Shown: piece by piece, positions 1-8,756 of the stretch | Layout of the letters: each line of letters opens with the position of its first letter | Numbering within the stretch: the stretch's first letter is position 1 | NCBI GenBank assembly: GCA_038848185.1 | Contig: JAWCNV010000008.1 | Coordinates: 13,811-77,810, forward strand | Direction: 5' to 3' | DNA from: JAAOZP01 sp038848185 | GTDB taxonomy: Archaea > Thermoproteota > EX4484-205 > JAAOZP01 | Length of the DNA: 64,000 nt | Made by a program: the position numbers and the translations under genes | Notes under the pieces: generated by a model | Told to the model about the DNA's origin: nothing | The model's input: only the letters and a program-made list of their open reading frames with translations | The model's database searches: none

Positions 1-357
1 TACGGGTGCTGCGAGCCGCTTCACCATAAGGTTGACGTGGTGAGGAGGAATATTCCTAGGCTGCGTAGGATCTCGATGAGCCCCTTTATTGATTTCGAAA
101 AGGCTGTTGAAAACGTGGGGGACGAGTTGATATTCGCGTGGAAGCCTAATCCGGCTGTGCTGGCTGAATCGACTTGGGATCCTGAGGCGGTTCGCCGCGA
201 TTTGGAGGAGAAGCTTAGGAAGGCTAGAAGGTTTAACTGTGTGATGGAGATCCATATGAAGGATATAAGCACTGTGAGATACCAGCCTCAACGCCTCTGG
301 GAGTGGGCAAGGATAGCGTCCGAGGCTGCGGAGAAATACGTTAGCGGTTTTTCCTGA
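1..357 (+). CDS. Uroporphyrinogen decarboxylase (URO-D)-like protein, C-terminal part
   Basis: The reading frame is open from base 1, so the gene begins before the window; a GTG at 37 is only an internal codon. The visible 118 residues begin YGCCEPLHHKVD and continue through RRISMSPF and FAWKPNP. This pattern, a YGCCE turn followed by an RRISMSP strand and a KPNP loop, is known to me from URO-D/methyltransferase TIM barrels that act on corrinoid or porphyrin substrates. Only the last strands and helices of the barrel are present, so the substrate cannot be judged. No downstream partner is visible: the next gene starts 222 bp later from its own promoter. Family call is likely, specific function unknown. 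Confidence 0.65.
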   Translation, partial: YGCCEPLHHKVDVVRRNIPRLRRISMSPFIDFEKAVENVGDELIFAWKPNPAVLAESTWDPEAVRRDLEEKLRKARRFNCVMEIHMKDISTVRYQPQRLWEWARIASEAAEKYVSGFS

Positions 358-548
358 TTCATAGTTTTATCAGGCTTACAGAGTCTTTCATTTCGTTTTA
401 ATTGTCCCCATATGGTCTTAATCTTTCAAAAACAGTGTGGTGAGAACCACCTGCGTTTCGCCGAATAAGAGAACCACCTTATCCTTGGCCTGTGGGAAAA
501 CATTTTCAAGAACCCTCCGCTTCCGATACGTTGATGGCTTAGGTAATG

Positions 549-557
549 TTTAAATTA
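549..557 (+). promoter_or_regulatory. TATA element of the beta-helix surface protein gene
   Basis: TTTAAATTA lies 23-31 bp before the ATG at 580, the spacing expected for an archaeal TATA box feeding a leaderless or nearly leaderless transcript. No Shine-Dalgarno motif precedes the ATG. The upstream 358-548 stretch has no gene; it contains an 11-bp direct repeat GAGAACCACCT at 442-452 and 469-479. Confidence 0.5.
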
Positions 558-579
558 CGGTGTTGTTTAGGTATTCGAA

Positions 580-1752
580 ATGAAGAGTATTTACGCAGTG
601 GTTTTAATCCTTTTGGCTCTTAGTGTACTTGCACCGGGTTTGATTGTTGAGGCAGCTTGGAGCGGTGGAACAATCATCATTAAGGAGGATGGTTCTGTTG
701 ATCCGAGTAACGCACCCATCAGGAGGGAGGGGGATGTTTATGTTTTAACTGCCGATATCAGTATTGTTTCAGGAAGCGGCGGGTATACTGGCGGGATTAG
801 GGTGGAGAGGGATAATGTTGTGGTAGAGGGAGGTAACCATTTGCTTACCTATGCAAGGACTCCAAGTGACCATACAGGGGTACATGTTAGTGGAAGTTCT
901 TCAGACAGGATGAGGGGGGTTACAGTTAGGAACCTGAGGATACGGGGCTTTAGGTATGGCATCAGCCTTTCCTATTGTTCTGGCTGTGAGGTTACTGGAA
1001 ACGACTTAGAAGATATGTCGTACGGCATCTATTTTTACGAAGCTTCGAACAACACGATAGCTATGAACAATATTAAGGATAACAGGGTTGGCATCCAATT
1101 TTGGTATAACTGTTTGAATAATGAGATTGTTGGGAACAATATTGAGCGTAACGAATACAGTATTGTTTTTTCTGATTCTCCCAGAAATAATAGGATTTAC
1201 CTTAATAGTTTCGTCAATAATGAGCATAAGCTCAACCCGGGTACTTCAAACGTTTGGGACGATGGTTCCCGGGGAAACTATTGGAGTGACTACACGGGGG
1301 CGGATTCGAATAGCGATGGGGTTGGTGACACTCCTTATGTCATCGATTCTAGGAATGTTGACAGGTATCCTTTGATGAGGCGCATCAGATTCTTCTTCAT
1401 CAATGTTTCAACCAGCTGTGGGGCTGCGTCGGGCTCAGGATGGTATGAGGCTGGAAGCACTGCAACGGTCTCGGTGGCTTCAGCCACGGTTGGGAAAGAC
1501 TTCTTCACCAACTACGTCTTCGAAGGGTGGAGTATTGGTGGAAGCATTGTTTCAAACTCTCCAACGTATTCTTTCACTGTAGATAAGACGGTTACGCTTG
1601 TTGCGAACTGGAGGACTGAGACTAACTTTATTACAATCGGCTTAATAGTGGGGGCGGTTATTATCGTGGTGGTCGCGTTGTTTGTCCTAGTGGCGAGGAG
1701 GAAACGTGCACCAGTACCGCCGCCTCCGCCTCCACCACCGCCCATGGTATAA
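580..1752 (+). CDS. Cell-surface right-handed beta-helix (NosD/PbH1-type) protein with membrane anchor
   Basis: 390 residues. A signal peptide (about residues 1-26, ending LIVEAAWS) is followed by parallel beta-helix repeats (about 60-240) with the recurring pattern V..N.I..N..GI....S..N.I, as in NosD/CASH carbohydrate-binding or hydrolysing domains. A beta domain at about 265-345 contains GSGWYEAGSTATV and a FEGW turn, typical of the so-called bacterial repeat modules. A transmembrane helix (about 350-373) is followed by ARRKR and a tail of nine consecutive prolines. The protein should sit outside the cell with a short cytosolic tail. The GWY module plus anchor recurs in the GH5 enzyme at 36807. 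Catalytic activity is not evident; binding or processing of polysaccharide is an inference from the fold. It appears to be monocistronic. Confidence 0.75.
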   Translation: MKSIYAVVLILLALSVLAPGLIVEAAWSGGTIIIKEDGSVDPSNAPIRREGDVYVLTADISIVSGSGGYTGGIRVERDNVVVEGGNHLLTYARTPSDHTGVHVSGSSSDRMRGVTVRNLRIRGFRYGISLSYCSGCEVTGNDLEDMSYGIYFYEASNNTIAMNNIKDNRVGIQFWYNCLNNEIVGNNIERNEYSIVFSDSPRNNRIYLNSFVNNEHKLNPGTSNVWDDGSRGNYWSDYTGADSNSDGVGDTPYVIDSRNVDRYPLMRRIRFFFINVSTSCGAASGSGWYEAGSTATVSVASATVGKDFFTNYVFEGWSIGGSIVSNSPTYSFTVDKTVTLVANWRTETNFITIGLIVGAVIIVVVALFVLVARRKRAPVPPPPPPPPPMV

Positions 1753-1812
1753 AGACGTACTCGATTTTCCACGTCTCCGTAATTTGCTGTTTCAACTTGT
1801 TTCAGTCAGCAA

Positions 1813-1822
1813 TTTTTATATA
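1813..1822 (+). promoter_or_regulatory. TATA element of the Sm-like protein gene
   Basis: TTTTTATATA sits just after the end of the surface-protein gene. Initiation about 27 bp downstream would be near 1845-1850, which places a TTG (1850) and a GTG (1877) as possible starts and excludes the longer frame from 1706 that overlaps the upstream gene. Confidence 0.55.
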
Positions 1823-1876
1823 GGGATCGGCAGGCTAGTTTTCCTCAGGTTGGCTGGTCAGAGTACGGAGGAGACT

Positions 1877-2110
1877 GTGAATAAGAGACCGTTGATGGTT
1901 CTTAGGAACATGGTTGGCAAGAAGGTTCTTCTGAAGCTTAAGAATGACCACTCTGTTTACAAGGGGAACCTGCTTAATGTGGATGTTCAGATGAACCTTA
2001 TTATGGGTGGGACGATGGAGTACGATGGTGAGAAGGAGGCTGTTAACTTCAACCTTGTGCTGATCAGGGGGAGCAATATTCTTTACATAGGTAGGGCTGA
2101 GGAAATATAG
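1877..2110 (+). CDS. Sm-like archaeal protein (Lsm)
   Basis: 77 residues from the GTG at 1877. The Sm1 motif (VGKKVLLKLKNDHSVYKGNLLNVDVQMN, split here as VGKKVLLKLKND and GNLLNVDVQMN) is followed by the Sm2 motif VLIRGSNILYIG, so both halves of the Sm fold are complete. These proteins form heptameric rings that bind U-rich RNA. The GTG start is preferred because GGAGGAG lies 3 bp before it and because the product begins NKRPLMVL, matching the usual N terminus of archaeal Lsm proteins; a TTG at 1850 would add nine residues. The next gene is convergent, only 3 bp away. Confidence 0.9.
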   Translation: MNKRPLMVLRNMVGKKVLLKLKNDHSVYKGNLLNVDVQMNLIMGGTMEYDGEKEAVNFNLVLIRGSNILYIGRAEEI

Positions 2111-2113
2111 GTT

Positions 2114-3232
2114 TCACCTTGACGAGAACTCTTTAAGCCTGTCGAGTAGGGCTGTTGTCAGGAGGCTTCTCCTCTTGTTCAACAGGTTCTTAACGTCGCT
2201 TCTCCTAACATAGAGTTCTTCACCCTTTTTCTCCAGGGGGACATTCTTCATTTCGCATAGGAGTATGCCTTGCCGGGCAGCCTCCTCTGTAAGCTCCTCC
2301 TCCACAGCGTCAACGTCAAGTATCATTATTTTAACGTCTTTCGAGGAGAGTGTTCTGAAGATTTTACTCGGGTCGCCTTTAAGATTTTTAGCCGCTACAA
2401 CACTGTTCTTAACCTCGTTCTTAGCCTTCTTAGAGGTCAACTCTGTGAAGACATCCACTTGGATATGCTCGCCTAAGCCTGTTTCCCGCTCCTTCAGAAG
2501 CCCGTTTAGACTAGTTAACCTGCTTCCCGCAGGTGTGTAGCTTATGATGCTTTGTGGTTCACCTTCTTTCTCAGCCGGCTTCCTCGACTCGGTTTTCCTA
2601 AGCTCGCTCCTAAGGTTTTCAAGCTTCAGCGTCAGGACCTCAACCTTCCTCCTCTCCTCCAGCAGCTGCTTCCTCAACTGTTCTACCAGCGTGGTGTCGA
2701 CGCTTTGAACAGGGGTCGGGGTAAGCCTCTCCCGGATGGAGCGTTCAGGCGGGATTCCTCTTATCAGGTCGCTCTTAACCTCCTCTATCAGAATACTCTT
2801 GAAGTCGCCTATCCTTCTTTCCACGCTTAGCTCAATATCCTTGAAATCGTTTTTGAAACTGTTGAACGCTTTGAGGGCAGCGTAGAGTGCTGAAGCCTGA
2901 TGCTCATCCTCAACCTTGACCCCGGTTTTAGACGTGAACTCGCTGATGATGCTGCTCTTGTTCTCCAGCGTGTCCTCCTTCTCAGGCGTGAACAGGGTTA
3001 GGCTGAGGGCTTGGGCAAGCTCCTTCACAGCCCGGGGAGCCTCAAACCTGTCTGTCGCGATTAGAACAGGGTTCCCATTATTCAGTATTTCAAGGATGAT
3101 TTCGCTTCTGCTCCAGTGTCTAAGGCTTTTGAGCAGGATGACTTCCCCGTTCAGGTTTAGGATTGCTAGTCCTGTGGTTGTTCCAGGGTCTAGCCCTACT
3201 ATGGTCTTCGGGGGATGCTTAGAGGCCTGCAT
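2114..3232 (-). CDS. DUF460 family protein with RNase H-like N-terminal domain
   Basis: 372 residues. The N terminus IVGLDPGTTTGLAIL is the first strand of an RNase H/Holliday-junction-resolvase-like fold, with the acidic residue D15 in GLDPG. A coiled coil (about residues 185-225, LRKQLLEERRKVEVLTLKLE) follows, then a C-terminal region ending in a basic helix. This is the DUF460/COG2433 architecture; members are usually much longer (about 600 or more residues, from memory), so this copy is short. Function of the family is not established; nucleic acid processing is an inference. The gene lies 92 bp from the co-directional phosphorylase gene and ends 3 bp from the Lsm gene on the other strand. 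Confidence 0.75.
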   Translation of the reverse strand: MQASKHPPKTIVGLDPGTTTGLAILNLNGEVILLKSLRHWSRSEIILEILNNGNPVLIATDRFEAPRAVKELAQALSLTLFTPEKEDTLENKSSIISEFTSKTGVKVEDEHQASALYAALKAFNSFKNDFKDIELSVERRIGDFKSILIEEVKSDLIRGIPPERSIRERLTPTPVQSVDTTLVEQLRKQLLEERRKVEVLTLKLENLRSELRKTESRKPAEKEGEPQSIISYTPAGSRLTSLNGLLKERETGLGEHIQVDVFTELTSKKAKNEVKNSVVAAKNLKGDPSKIFRTLSSKDVKIMILDVDAVEEELTEEAARQGILLCEMKNVPLEKKGEELYVRRSDVKNLLNKRRSLLTTALLDRLKEFSSR

Positions 3233-3324
3233 TTGTTCCCCCCTTTTTCACAGTGCCTATCGCAATCGCTTTTTCAGAGGGCTTGCTGAAGCTGAGCCTA
3301 AGGATGGAAAACTCGTAGACTGCT

Positions 3325-4179
3325 TTAGTAGAGTGAGACATCGAGCACCGTGCCGCAGCCACACTTCCTCTCCTTAGGAATCACTGGGATAGTCTCGTAG
3401 ATAAGCTTGTTGAAGTTGGCAACATTCTCCCTCATGCTTTTAGCCACGCGCTCCGCTGTAACAGGCATGAGCCCATATACGTCTGTGTCTGTGATGAGGG
3501 CTATGCTTAGGAAGCATATTTCAGCCTCCCTGGCGAGGTATGCTTCTGAGACCGCGGTCATCCCCACAACTGAGAAGCCTTGGCTCTTGTAGAAGAGGGA
3601 TTCAGCCCGGGTTGAGAACCTTGGGCCCTCGATGGTTACGTAGGTGAAAGACTTGTTCTCAGCCTCCTCCTCAGGCGTCGGGTGGATCTTCACGTTTGGA
3701 AGCACTTTTCTACCTGAGTCTAGGAGGATTCTCCTTAGCTCTGGGCAGACAGGGTCGCTGAAGGGTACGTGGCCAACCAGCCCGCCCTCATAGAAGGACA
3801 TGCTTCTCCGATGGGTTGTCCTGTCGAAAAACTGGTCTACCACCACGAACTCGTAGGGCTTTATGTACTCAGGCTGGAGGCTTCCCACTGCGGCTGGGCT
3901 TATTATCCTTGTTACCCCGAGGGTTTTGAAGGCCCAGACGTTAGCCCTGTAGTTAACCTTGTATGGAGGTATGGTGTGGTTTCTCCCGTGTCTAGGGAGG
4001 AAGGCAACCTTCCTATCCTTAACCCATCCGACTGTAACGAGGTCTGAAGGGGAGCCGTAGGGCGTGTAGAGTTTAAACTGCTTGGCATCCTGCAGGTAGG
4101 AGGGGTCATAATTACCGGTTCCGCCGAAAATCCCTATTTCAGCTGTTTCAGGAGGCTTATACCTGACGCTCGCGCACAT
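3325..4179 (-). CDS. mtnP: S-methyl-5'-thioadenosine phosphorylase (MTAP)
   Basis: 284 residues, full length for the family. It cleaves methylthioadenosine with phosphate to adenine and 5-methylthioribose 1-phosphate. Visible motifs are IGIFGGTGNYDP at the N terminus, PRHGRNHTIPPYKVNYRAN (phosphate and trimer contacts), ISPAAVGSL, IEGPRFSTRAE, and GMTAVSEAYLARE with ALITDTD. The C-terminal CxC pair (C273, C275) resembles the redox CxC of hyperthermophilic archaeal MTAP/PNP enzymes. MtnA, the next enzyme of methionine salvage, is encoded at 12497. A purine nucleoside phosphorylase role cannot be excluded from sequence. Confidence 0.88.
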   Translation of the reverse strand: MCASVRYKPPETAEIGIFGGTGNYDPSYLQDAKQFKLYTPYGSPSDLVTVGWVKDRKVAFLPRHGRNHTIPPYKVNYRANVWAFKTLGVTRIISPAAVGSLQPEYIKPYEFVVVDQFFDRTTHRRSMSFYEGGLVGHVPFSDPVCPELRRILLDSGRKVLPNVKIHPTPEEEAENKSFTYVTIEGPRFSTRAESLFYKSQGFSVVGMTAVSEAYLAREAEICFLSIALITDTDVYGLMPVTAERVAKSMRENVANFNKLIYETIPVIPKERKCGCGTVLDVSLY

Positions 4180-4254
4180 GGCTTGTTCAACTAGGCTTCA
4201 TAGATGAAATAAATAAAGGTTTTCACCCTGGTGCCGGAAAATTCTACGGGGGGT

Positions 4255-6522
4255 TTACACGAGGGTTGGTGAAGCCAGTACTGTTGACTTAGCGGTGCCT
4301 GCGAACCTGCTCATCATCATCTCGTAGGCTCTACGCTCATCCGGAGAAGGAATGTTAACCTTGCTTATAGCCTCCATGATATGCCTCTTCTGAATGAACA
4401 GTCTCTCAGCCATTCTTCTAACCTTATCCTCGTCGTTAGTCATCTCGAGAAGCTCCCTTATGGCGAGGAGTCCAGCGTCGTTGCATGCTTGAGCAATATC
4501 AGCCCCTGAGAAGCCTTCCGTTATTGTGGAGAGCTCGTCGATATTTACGTCCGGCGCTATGGGTTTACCCCTTAAGTGTATCTGGAATATTTTCTTCCGG
4601 GTCTCCTTATCAGGCCAGTTCAGCCCCATAAGCTTGTCGAACCTGCCTGCCCTAAGCAGAGCTGGGTCGATTATGTCAGGCCTGTTGGTTGCACCTATGA
4701 CTATAACACCCCTCAAGTCTTGGAGACCATCCATCTCTGTTAGAAGCTGGCTGATAACTCTCTCAGTAACGTCGCTGCTCACATCCCTACCTCTCACCGG
4801 GGCGATTGAATCAATCTCGTCGAAGAAGATTATGCAGGGCGCGACCTGCCTAGCCTTCCTGAATACCTCTCTAATACCTCTCTCAGACTCTCCGACCCAT
4901 TTTGACAATAGTTCAGGACCCTTAATGCTTATGAAGTTGGCCTCGCTCTCCGTTGCCAGGGCCTTAGCTAGGAGTGTTTTCCCTGTTCCAGGAGGACCGT
5001 AGAGGAGAATACCTTTAGGCTGCCTTATGTTAAGCTTCTTGAACAGCTCTGGGAACCTTAGGGGCCACTCTATGGAGGTTACGAGCTCCCTCTTAACATC
5101 CTCCAGGCCACCAATATCGTCCCAGTGCACGTTCGGGCTTTCAACCATAACTTCTCTGAGTGCGGAAGGCTCTATCTCCTTCAAAGCATCCATGAAATGC
5201 TTCATCTTCACCACGAGCTTGCTTAGAACCTCCATTGGAACAACTTCGGTCTCAAGATCTATCTCAGGCAGAACCTCCCTTAAGCATCTTAAGGCAGCCT
5301 CCTTAGCTAAGGCTGCTAGGTCTGCCCCCACGAACCCTGGGGTGAGTTCAGCCAGCCTCTTCATATCCACGTCGTCTGAGAGAGGCATACCTCTCACATG
5401 GATCTGGAGAATCTCCACCCTAGCCCTCTTGTCGGGGACACCTATCTCAATCTCCCTGTCGAATCTTCCTGGTCTGCGTAGAGCAGGGTCTATCGCGTTA
5501 ACCCTGTTCGTGCAGCCTATTACGACAACCTTCCCACGCGTCTGGAGGCCGTCCATCAGGGAGAGTAGTTGGGCGACAACCCTCTTCTCAACCTCCCCAG
5601 TAACATCCTCCCTCTTGGGGGCTATTGAGTCAAGCTCATCTATGAAAACTATGCTTGGAGAATTCTCCTCAGCCTCCTTAAATATCTCCCTGAGACGCTG
5701 CTCGCTCTCACCGTAGTACTTGCTCATTATCTCTGGACCGCTTATGCTTATGAAGTGTGCGTTAGTCTCGTTTGCAACAGCCTTCGCAAGCAGTGTTTTC
5801 CCTGTTCCGGGAGGACCGTAGAGGAGAATACCTTTAGGAGCCTCTATGCCAAGCCTGTCGAAGAGCTCAGGGTGGCGCAGTGGGAGTTCAACCATCTCCC
5901 TGATCTTCTGAATCGCGTCCTGCAGCCCGCCTATGTCCTCGTAGGTTACCCTTGGATAAAGCTTCTTAATCTGGTATATTTTCTCGCTTATCTTGACAAC
6001 AGTGTCCTCTGTGACTATGACTGCTTCAGCGGCAGGCTGGTAGGAGACTACGACAAGCTGAACTATCTTACCCATTATCCTAACAGGGATTATGTCGCCC
6101 CTGTTTATTATGCGCCCAATCATAATGCTTTTCACAAACTCCTCGCCGTTAACCATCCGGGGCTGCTCCGTGTGGGCCAGCACCACTGTGGTGGCGTATC
6201 TTGCAGTAACCTTTCTGACCCTAACCTTGTCGTCTAGGCTGACGCCCACGTTCTCCCTAGTGTAGCCGTCTATCCGGATTAAGCCGAGGCCCCTGTCCTT
6301 TGCTGAGGCAGGCCACACTAAAGCATAAGTCTTCCTTTTTCCAACAATCTCTATAGCGTCACCGGGTGAGAGATTCAGAAACTTTGCGACTTCAGGGTCT
6401 ATCCTAGCGTACCCGCGTCCAACGTCAGTTGGCTGCGCCTCCGCAACACGCAGGTAAACATAGTCTGGAGGATCCTTCTTTTTTCCAGCGCTACTTGGAA
6501 AACCATCTCTCCTACTGCTCAA
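4255..6522 (-). CDS. CDC48/VCP-type AAA+ ATPase
   Basis: 755 residues. An N domain (double-psi barrel about residues 22-105, then the CDC48 domain-2 barrel to about 190) is followed by two AAA modules. D1 has Walker A GPPGTGKT near residue 235, Walker B IVFIDELDSIAP and GRFDREI; D2 has GPPGTGKT near 508, IIFFDEIDSIAP and the arginine-rich LRAGRFDKL. All ATPase motifs are intact in both rings. The protein is the archaeal hexameric unfoldase that pulls substrates apart for the proteasome. The C terminus ends ASPTLV without the HbYX motif, so direct docking on the 20S gate is not indicated. It is transcribed away from NucS across a 206-bp divergent intergenic region. Confidence 0.95.
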   Translation of the reverse strand: MSSRRDGFPSSAGKKKDPPDYVYLRVAEAQPTDVGRGYARIDPEVAKFLNLSPGDAIEIVGKRKTYALVWPASAKDRGLGLIRIDGYTRENVGVSLDDKVRVRKVTARYATTVVLAHTEQPRMVNGEEFVKSIMIGRIINRGDIIPVRIMGKIVQLVVVSYQPAAEAVIVTEDTVVKISEKIYQIKKLYPRVTYEDIGGLQDAIQKIREMVELPLRHPELFDRLGIEAPKGILLYGPPGTGKTLLAKAVANETNAHFISISGPEIMSKYYGESEQRLREIFKEAEENSPSIVFIDELDSIAPKREDVTGEVEKRVVAQLLSLMDGLQTRGKVVVIGCTNRVNAIDPALRRPGRFDREIEIGVPDKRARVEILQIHVRGMPLSDDVDMKRLAELTPGFVGADLAALAKEAALRCLREVLPEIDLETEVVPMEVLSKLVVKMKHFMDALKEIEPSALREVMVESPNVHWDDIGGLEDVKRELVTSIEWPLRFPELFKKLNIRQPKGILLYGPPGTGKTLLAKALATESEANFISIKGPELLSKWVGESERGIREVFRKARQVAPCIIFFDEIDSIAPVRGRDVSSDVTERVISQLLTEMDGLQDLRGVIVIGATNRPDIIDPALLRAGRFDKLMGLNWPDKETRKKIFQIHLRGKPIAPDVNIDELSTITEGFSGADIAQACNDAGLLAIRELLEMTNDEDKVRRMAERLFIQKRHIMEAISKVNIPSPDERRAYEMMMSRFAGTAKSTVLASPTLV

Positions 6523-6728
6523 AGCTTAGCCTCTTTCCCTCCTCTCCTCACAGAGCCCTTCAATTAGAAATATTTCTCGAAAGGGGTTTATTAAGTTTCA
6601 CCTCTAGGGAAGATTGAGCATGGTGAAGAAAACTGTTTAAACCTTAAACTTGATAAAACACTCTTGCAAATCCTGATTCAATTAACAGTACTATATTAAA
6701 GTCGGTAAAACAGGTCTGAAGAAATATA

Positions 6729-7505
6729 TTGGCCTCAAGTGTTGAAGGAGTGATGACTTCACTTGGCTTGGAGAATGTTTCGGAGCAGCTTAGGAAATCG
6801 GTAAGCAGCAGGGAGTCTATATTGATAGTTTGTTTATGTGAGGCTGACTACGTTGGGAGGGCAAGATCATTTCTTGAAAAAGGCGAGAGAATTCTTATGA
6901 TTAAGGAGGATACTTCCTTCCTAATCCACAGGGCTACTGAGCTTGAACCCGTTAACTGGCAGCCTCCGCCCAACTATATCGGTGTTGCCGCCGAAAAGGA
7001 TCATGTGACCCTGACTGTCAAGAGGATTAGAAAGCCTGAGAAAATCGTTGTGAAAATCTACAGTGTCAGAAGCTTCTTCTCAGGCAGGCTTCAGGACAAG
7101 GGGGGGTTTCATATGCATCTCAGCGAGAGGGAGATTTCAGAAACCCTTTTAAAGCATCCTGAGCTTGTTGAGAACGGGTTCAGAATAACTTCGACAGAGG
7201 TTAAGGAGGAAACGGGAGTGATAGATGTTTTAGGGGTTGACGCGAAAGGCTGTAGGACAATCGTTGAACTAAAGAAGGGCAGGGCCGGAGTGGAGGCGGC
7301 TAGACAGGTTTTGAAGTATGCTAGAGGGCTCGGTAAAGACGTTAGAATTATGCTCCTAGCCCCAGGGATCACCGGTGAGGCTGAGAGACTGCTTAAGAAG
7401 AACGGTGCAGAGTTTAGAAGAATCAGCATGACGGAGTTAACCGGGATACTGCTGCGCGAAAGAGATAGAGGGGGAAAAGGAATATCTACTTATATTGATT
7501 ACTAG
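6729..7505 (+). CDS. nucS: Endonuclease NucS (mismatch/branched DNA nuclease)
   Basis: 258 residues. N-terminal beta domain, then the catalytic domain with GVIDVLGVD (D166) and IVELKKG (E180, K182), the metal-binding D...ExK pattern of NucS/EndoMS. Family members cut DNA at mismatches or flaps and are held by the sliding clamp. The last residues GISTYIDY could be a weak clamp-binding tail but do not form a clear PIP box. A TATA-like CTATATTAAA (6691-6700) lies about 33 bp before the TTG at 6729; an in-frame ATG at 6753 preceded by AAGGAG is an alternative start. The gene ends directly against the convergent PGI/PMI gene. Confidence 0.88.
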   Translation: MASSVEGVMTSLGLENVSEQLRKSVSSRESILIVCLCEADYVGRARSFLEKGERILMIKEDTSFLIHRATELEPVNWQPPPNYIGVAAEKDHVTLTVKRIRKPEKIVVKIYSVRSFFSGRLQDKGGFHMHLSEREISETLLKHPELVENGFRITSTEVKEETGVIDVLGVDAKGCRTIVELKKGRAGVEAARQVLKYARGLGKDVRIMLLAPGITGEAERLLKKNGAEFRRISMTELTGILLRERDRGGKGISTYIDY

Positions 7506-8678
7506 CTACTTGCCGACTCGGCTTAACCAGTCTTCAAAACCTTTGAAATAGTTTACCTTCTCCTCCCGCTTCTTCTTAAGCTCGCTTATGAGTGAAACAG
7601 GAGCAGGGTCAACTCCCCTCAGTATTGCCAGATAGTAGCTAACCCAGTCTCCAAGGATTATTGCGGAAAGCATTTCCTCAACCAAGGTTTCGCCGAGGGG
7701 CTGGATTATGCTTATGGCAACACCCTCGTTCTCGACTCTTGAAACAAGCGCCTTAACGCTTTCAGCAATGTAAGGATTCTTAAACCTGCTGTCGATAAGG
7801 ATAACGTGGAGAAGCTTCTTGAAATCAGTCTTCTCCCATGCTTGAATCTCATTATGGTTCATCTCTGGAAGCTGGTCGCACATTGCTCTCATCTTAGCGT
7901 TCTCGTTAATCTGATCCTTATACCTTAAGGCGACTGATTTCAAGTGCCCCAGAGAGTATATTACTGGAAGCTTACCATGTATTCTCAAAGCCAGCTGTTT
8001 AGCCGGGTTTTTTTCAACAGGAGATTCAGGTTTAAGCTTCACGGAATATTCTTCAAGCAGGGTACATGCTCTGTTTAACGTGTTCCTATCGACAACTGGG
8101 AAGCCAACAGCCTCAGCTATCTTAAGTAACGGTATGAAGAGCAGGGGGAGCGCAGCCCTAGGCTGGTAGCCGGAGGGAACCTTTAGGAAAGGAATTTTGA
8201 GCCTTAAACAGGCTTTTTCAACTAACCCGTTTGAAGCGATGGCGAATATTCGTGAACCCCTCTCATAGGCCTGTGTAAAGGATTCGAGTGTTTCCTCAGT
8301 GTTCCCGGAGTAGCTTACCGCCACTACTAGGCTTCTCTCGTCGACATGCTTAGGCAGGTCGTAGTCTCTAACCACAGATACGCCCATTGGGATTGCCCTA
8401 TGGGAAAGATCTCTGAAAAGGTCTCCGCCTATAGCGGAGCCACCCATTCCGCATACAACTATCTCCTTCACATCCTTATAGTCGCCTGGGAGAACAATGT
8501 TCTCAGATAGCTCCATCGCCTTCTTGACGAGTACTGGGAAGGAGGAGATCATCATCCTCATGTTTCCCCGGTCGATCTTCTCAATTGTCTCAACTTTATC
8601 CAGCTTGGAAGCATTTTTTAAACTGGCCTGTAGCTTTTTCGAAGAGTATCTTTTACTCTTGCTGCGTGAAGCAGGCAT
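7506..8678 (-). CDS. Bifunctional phosphoglucose/phosphomannose isomerase
   Basis: 390 residues, two SIS domains. It interconverts glucose 6-phosphate or mannose 6-phosphate with fructose 6-phosphate. Signature motifs: CGMGGSAIGGD (first SIS phosphate loop), VAVSYSGNTEET (phosphate loop), and MNHNEIQAWE, which carries the catalytic histidine/glutamate region of the archaeal PGI/PMI family. The family is usually 300-330 residues; here a basic N-terminal stretch of about 35 residues (RSKSKRYSSKK) precedes the conserved part, and a later ATG near residue 41 could be considered, but the frame before it contains the family's usual first helix. It would feed fructose 6-phosphate to sugar synthesis and gluconeogenesis. 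Confidence 0.9.
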   Translation of the reverse strand: MPASRSKSKRYSSKKLQASLKNASKLDKVETIEKIDRGNMRMMISSFPVLVKKAMELSENIVLPGDYKDVKEIVVCGMGGSAIGGDLFRDLSHRAIPMGVSVVRDYDLPKHVDERSLVVAVSYSGNTEETLESFTQAYERGSRIFAIASNGLVEKACLRLKIPFLKVPSGYQPRAALPLLFIPLLKIAEAVGFPVVDRNTLNRACTLLEEYSVKLKPESPVEKNPAKQLALRIHGKLPVIYSLGHLKSVALRYKDQINENAKMRAMCDQLPEMNHNEIQAWEKTDFKKLLHVILIDSRFKNPYIAESVKALVSRVENEGVAISIIQPLGETLVEEMLSAIILGDWVSYYLAILRGVDPAPVSLISELKKKREEKVNYFKGFEDWLSRVGK

Positions 8679-8756
8679 GGTTTTCCCCCAACCGTTGCTT
8701 TTTTAAAGGTTTCTTAAATAAGAGTTAATAAGGCTAGGTTAAGCATCCATGAAAGC

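Noticed and set aside
1706..1876. Extended N terminus of the Sm-like protein
   Set aside because: It overlaps the surface-protein gene and lies upstream of the TATA box at 1813.
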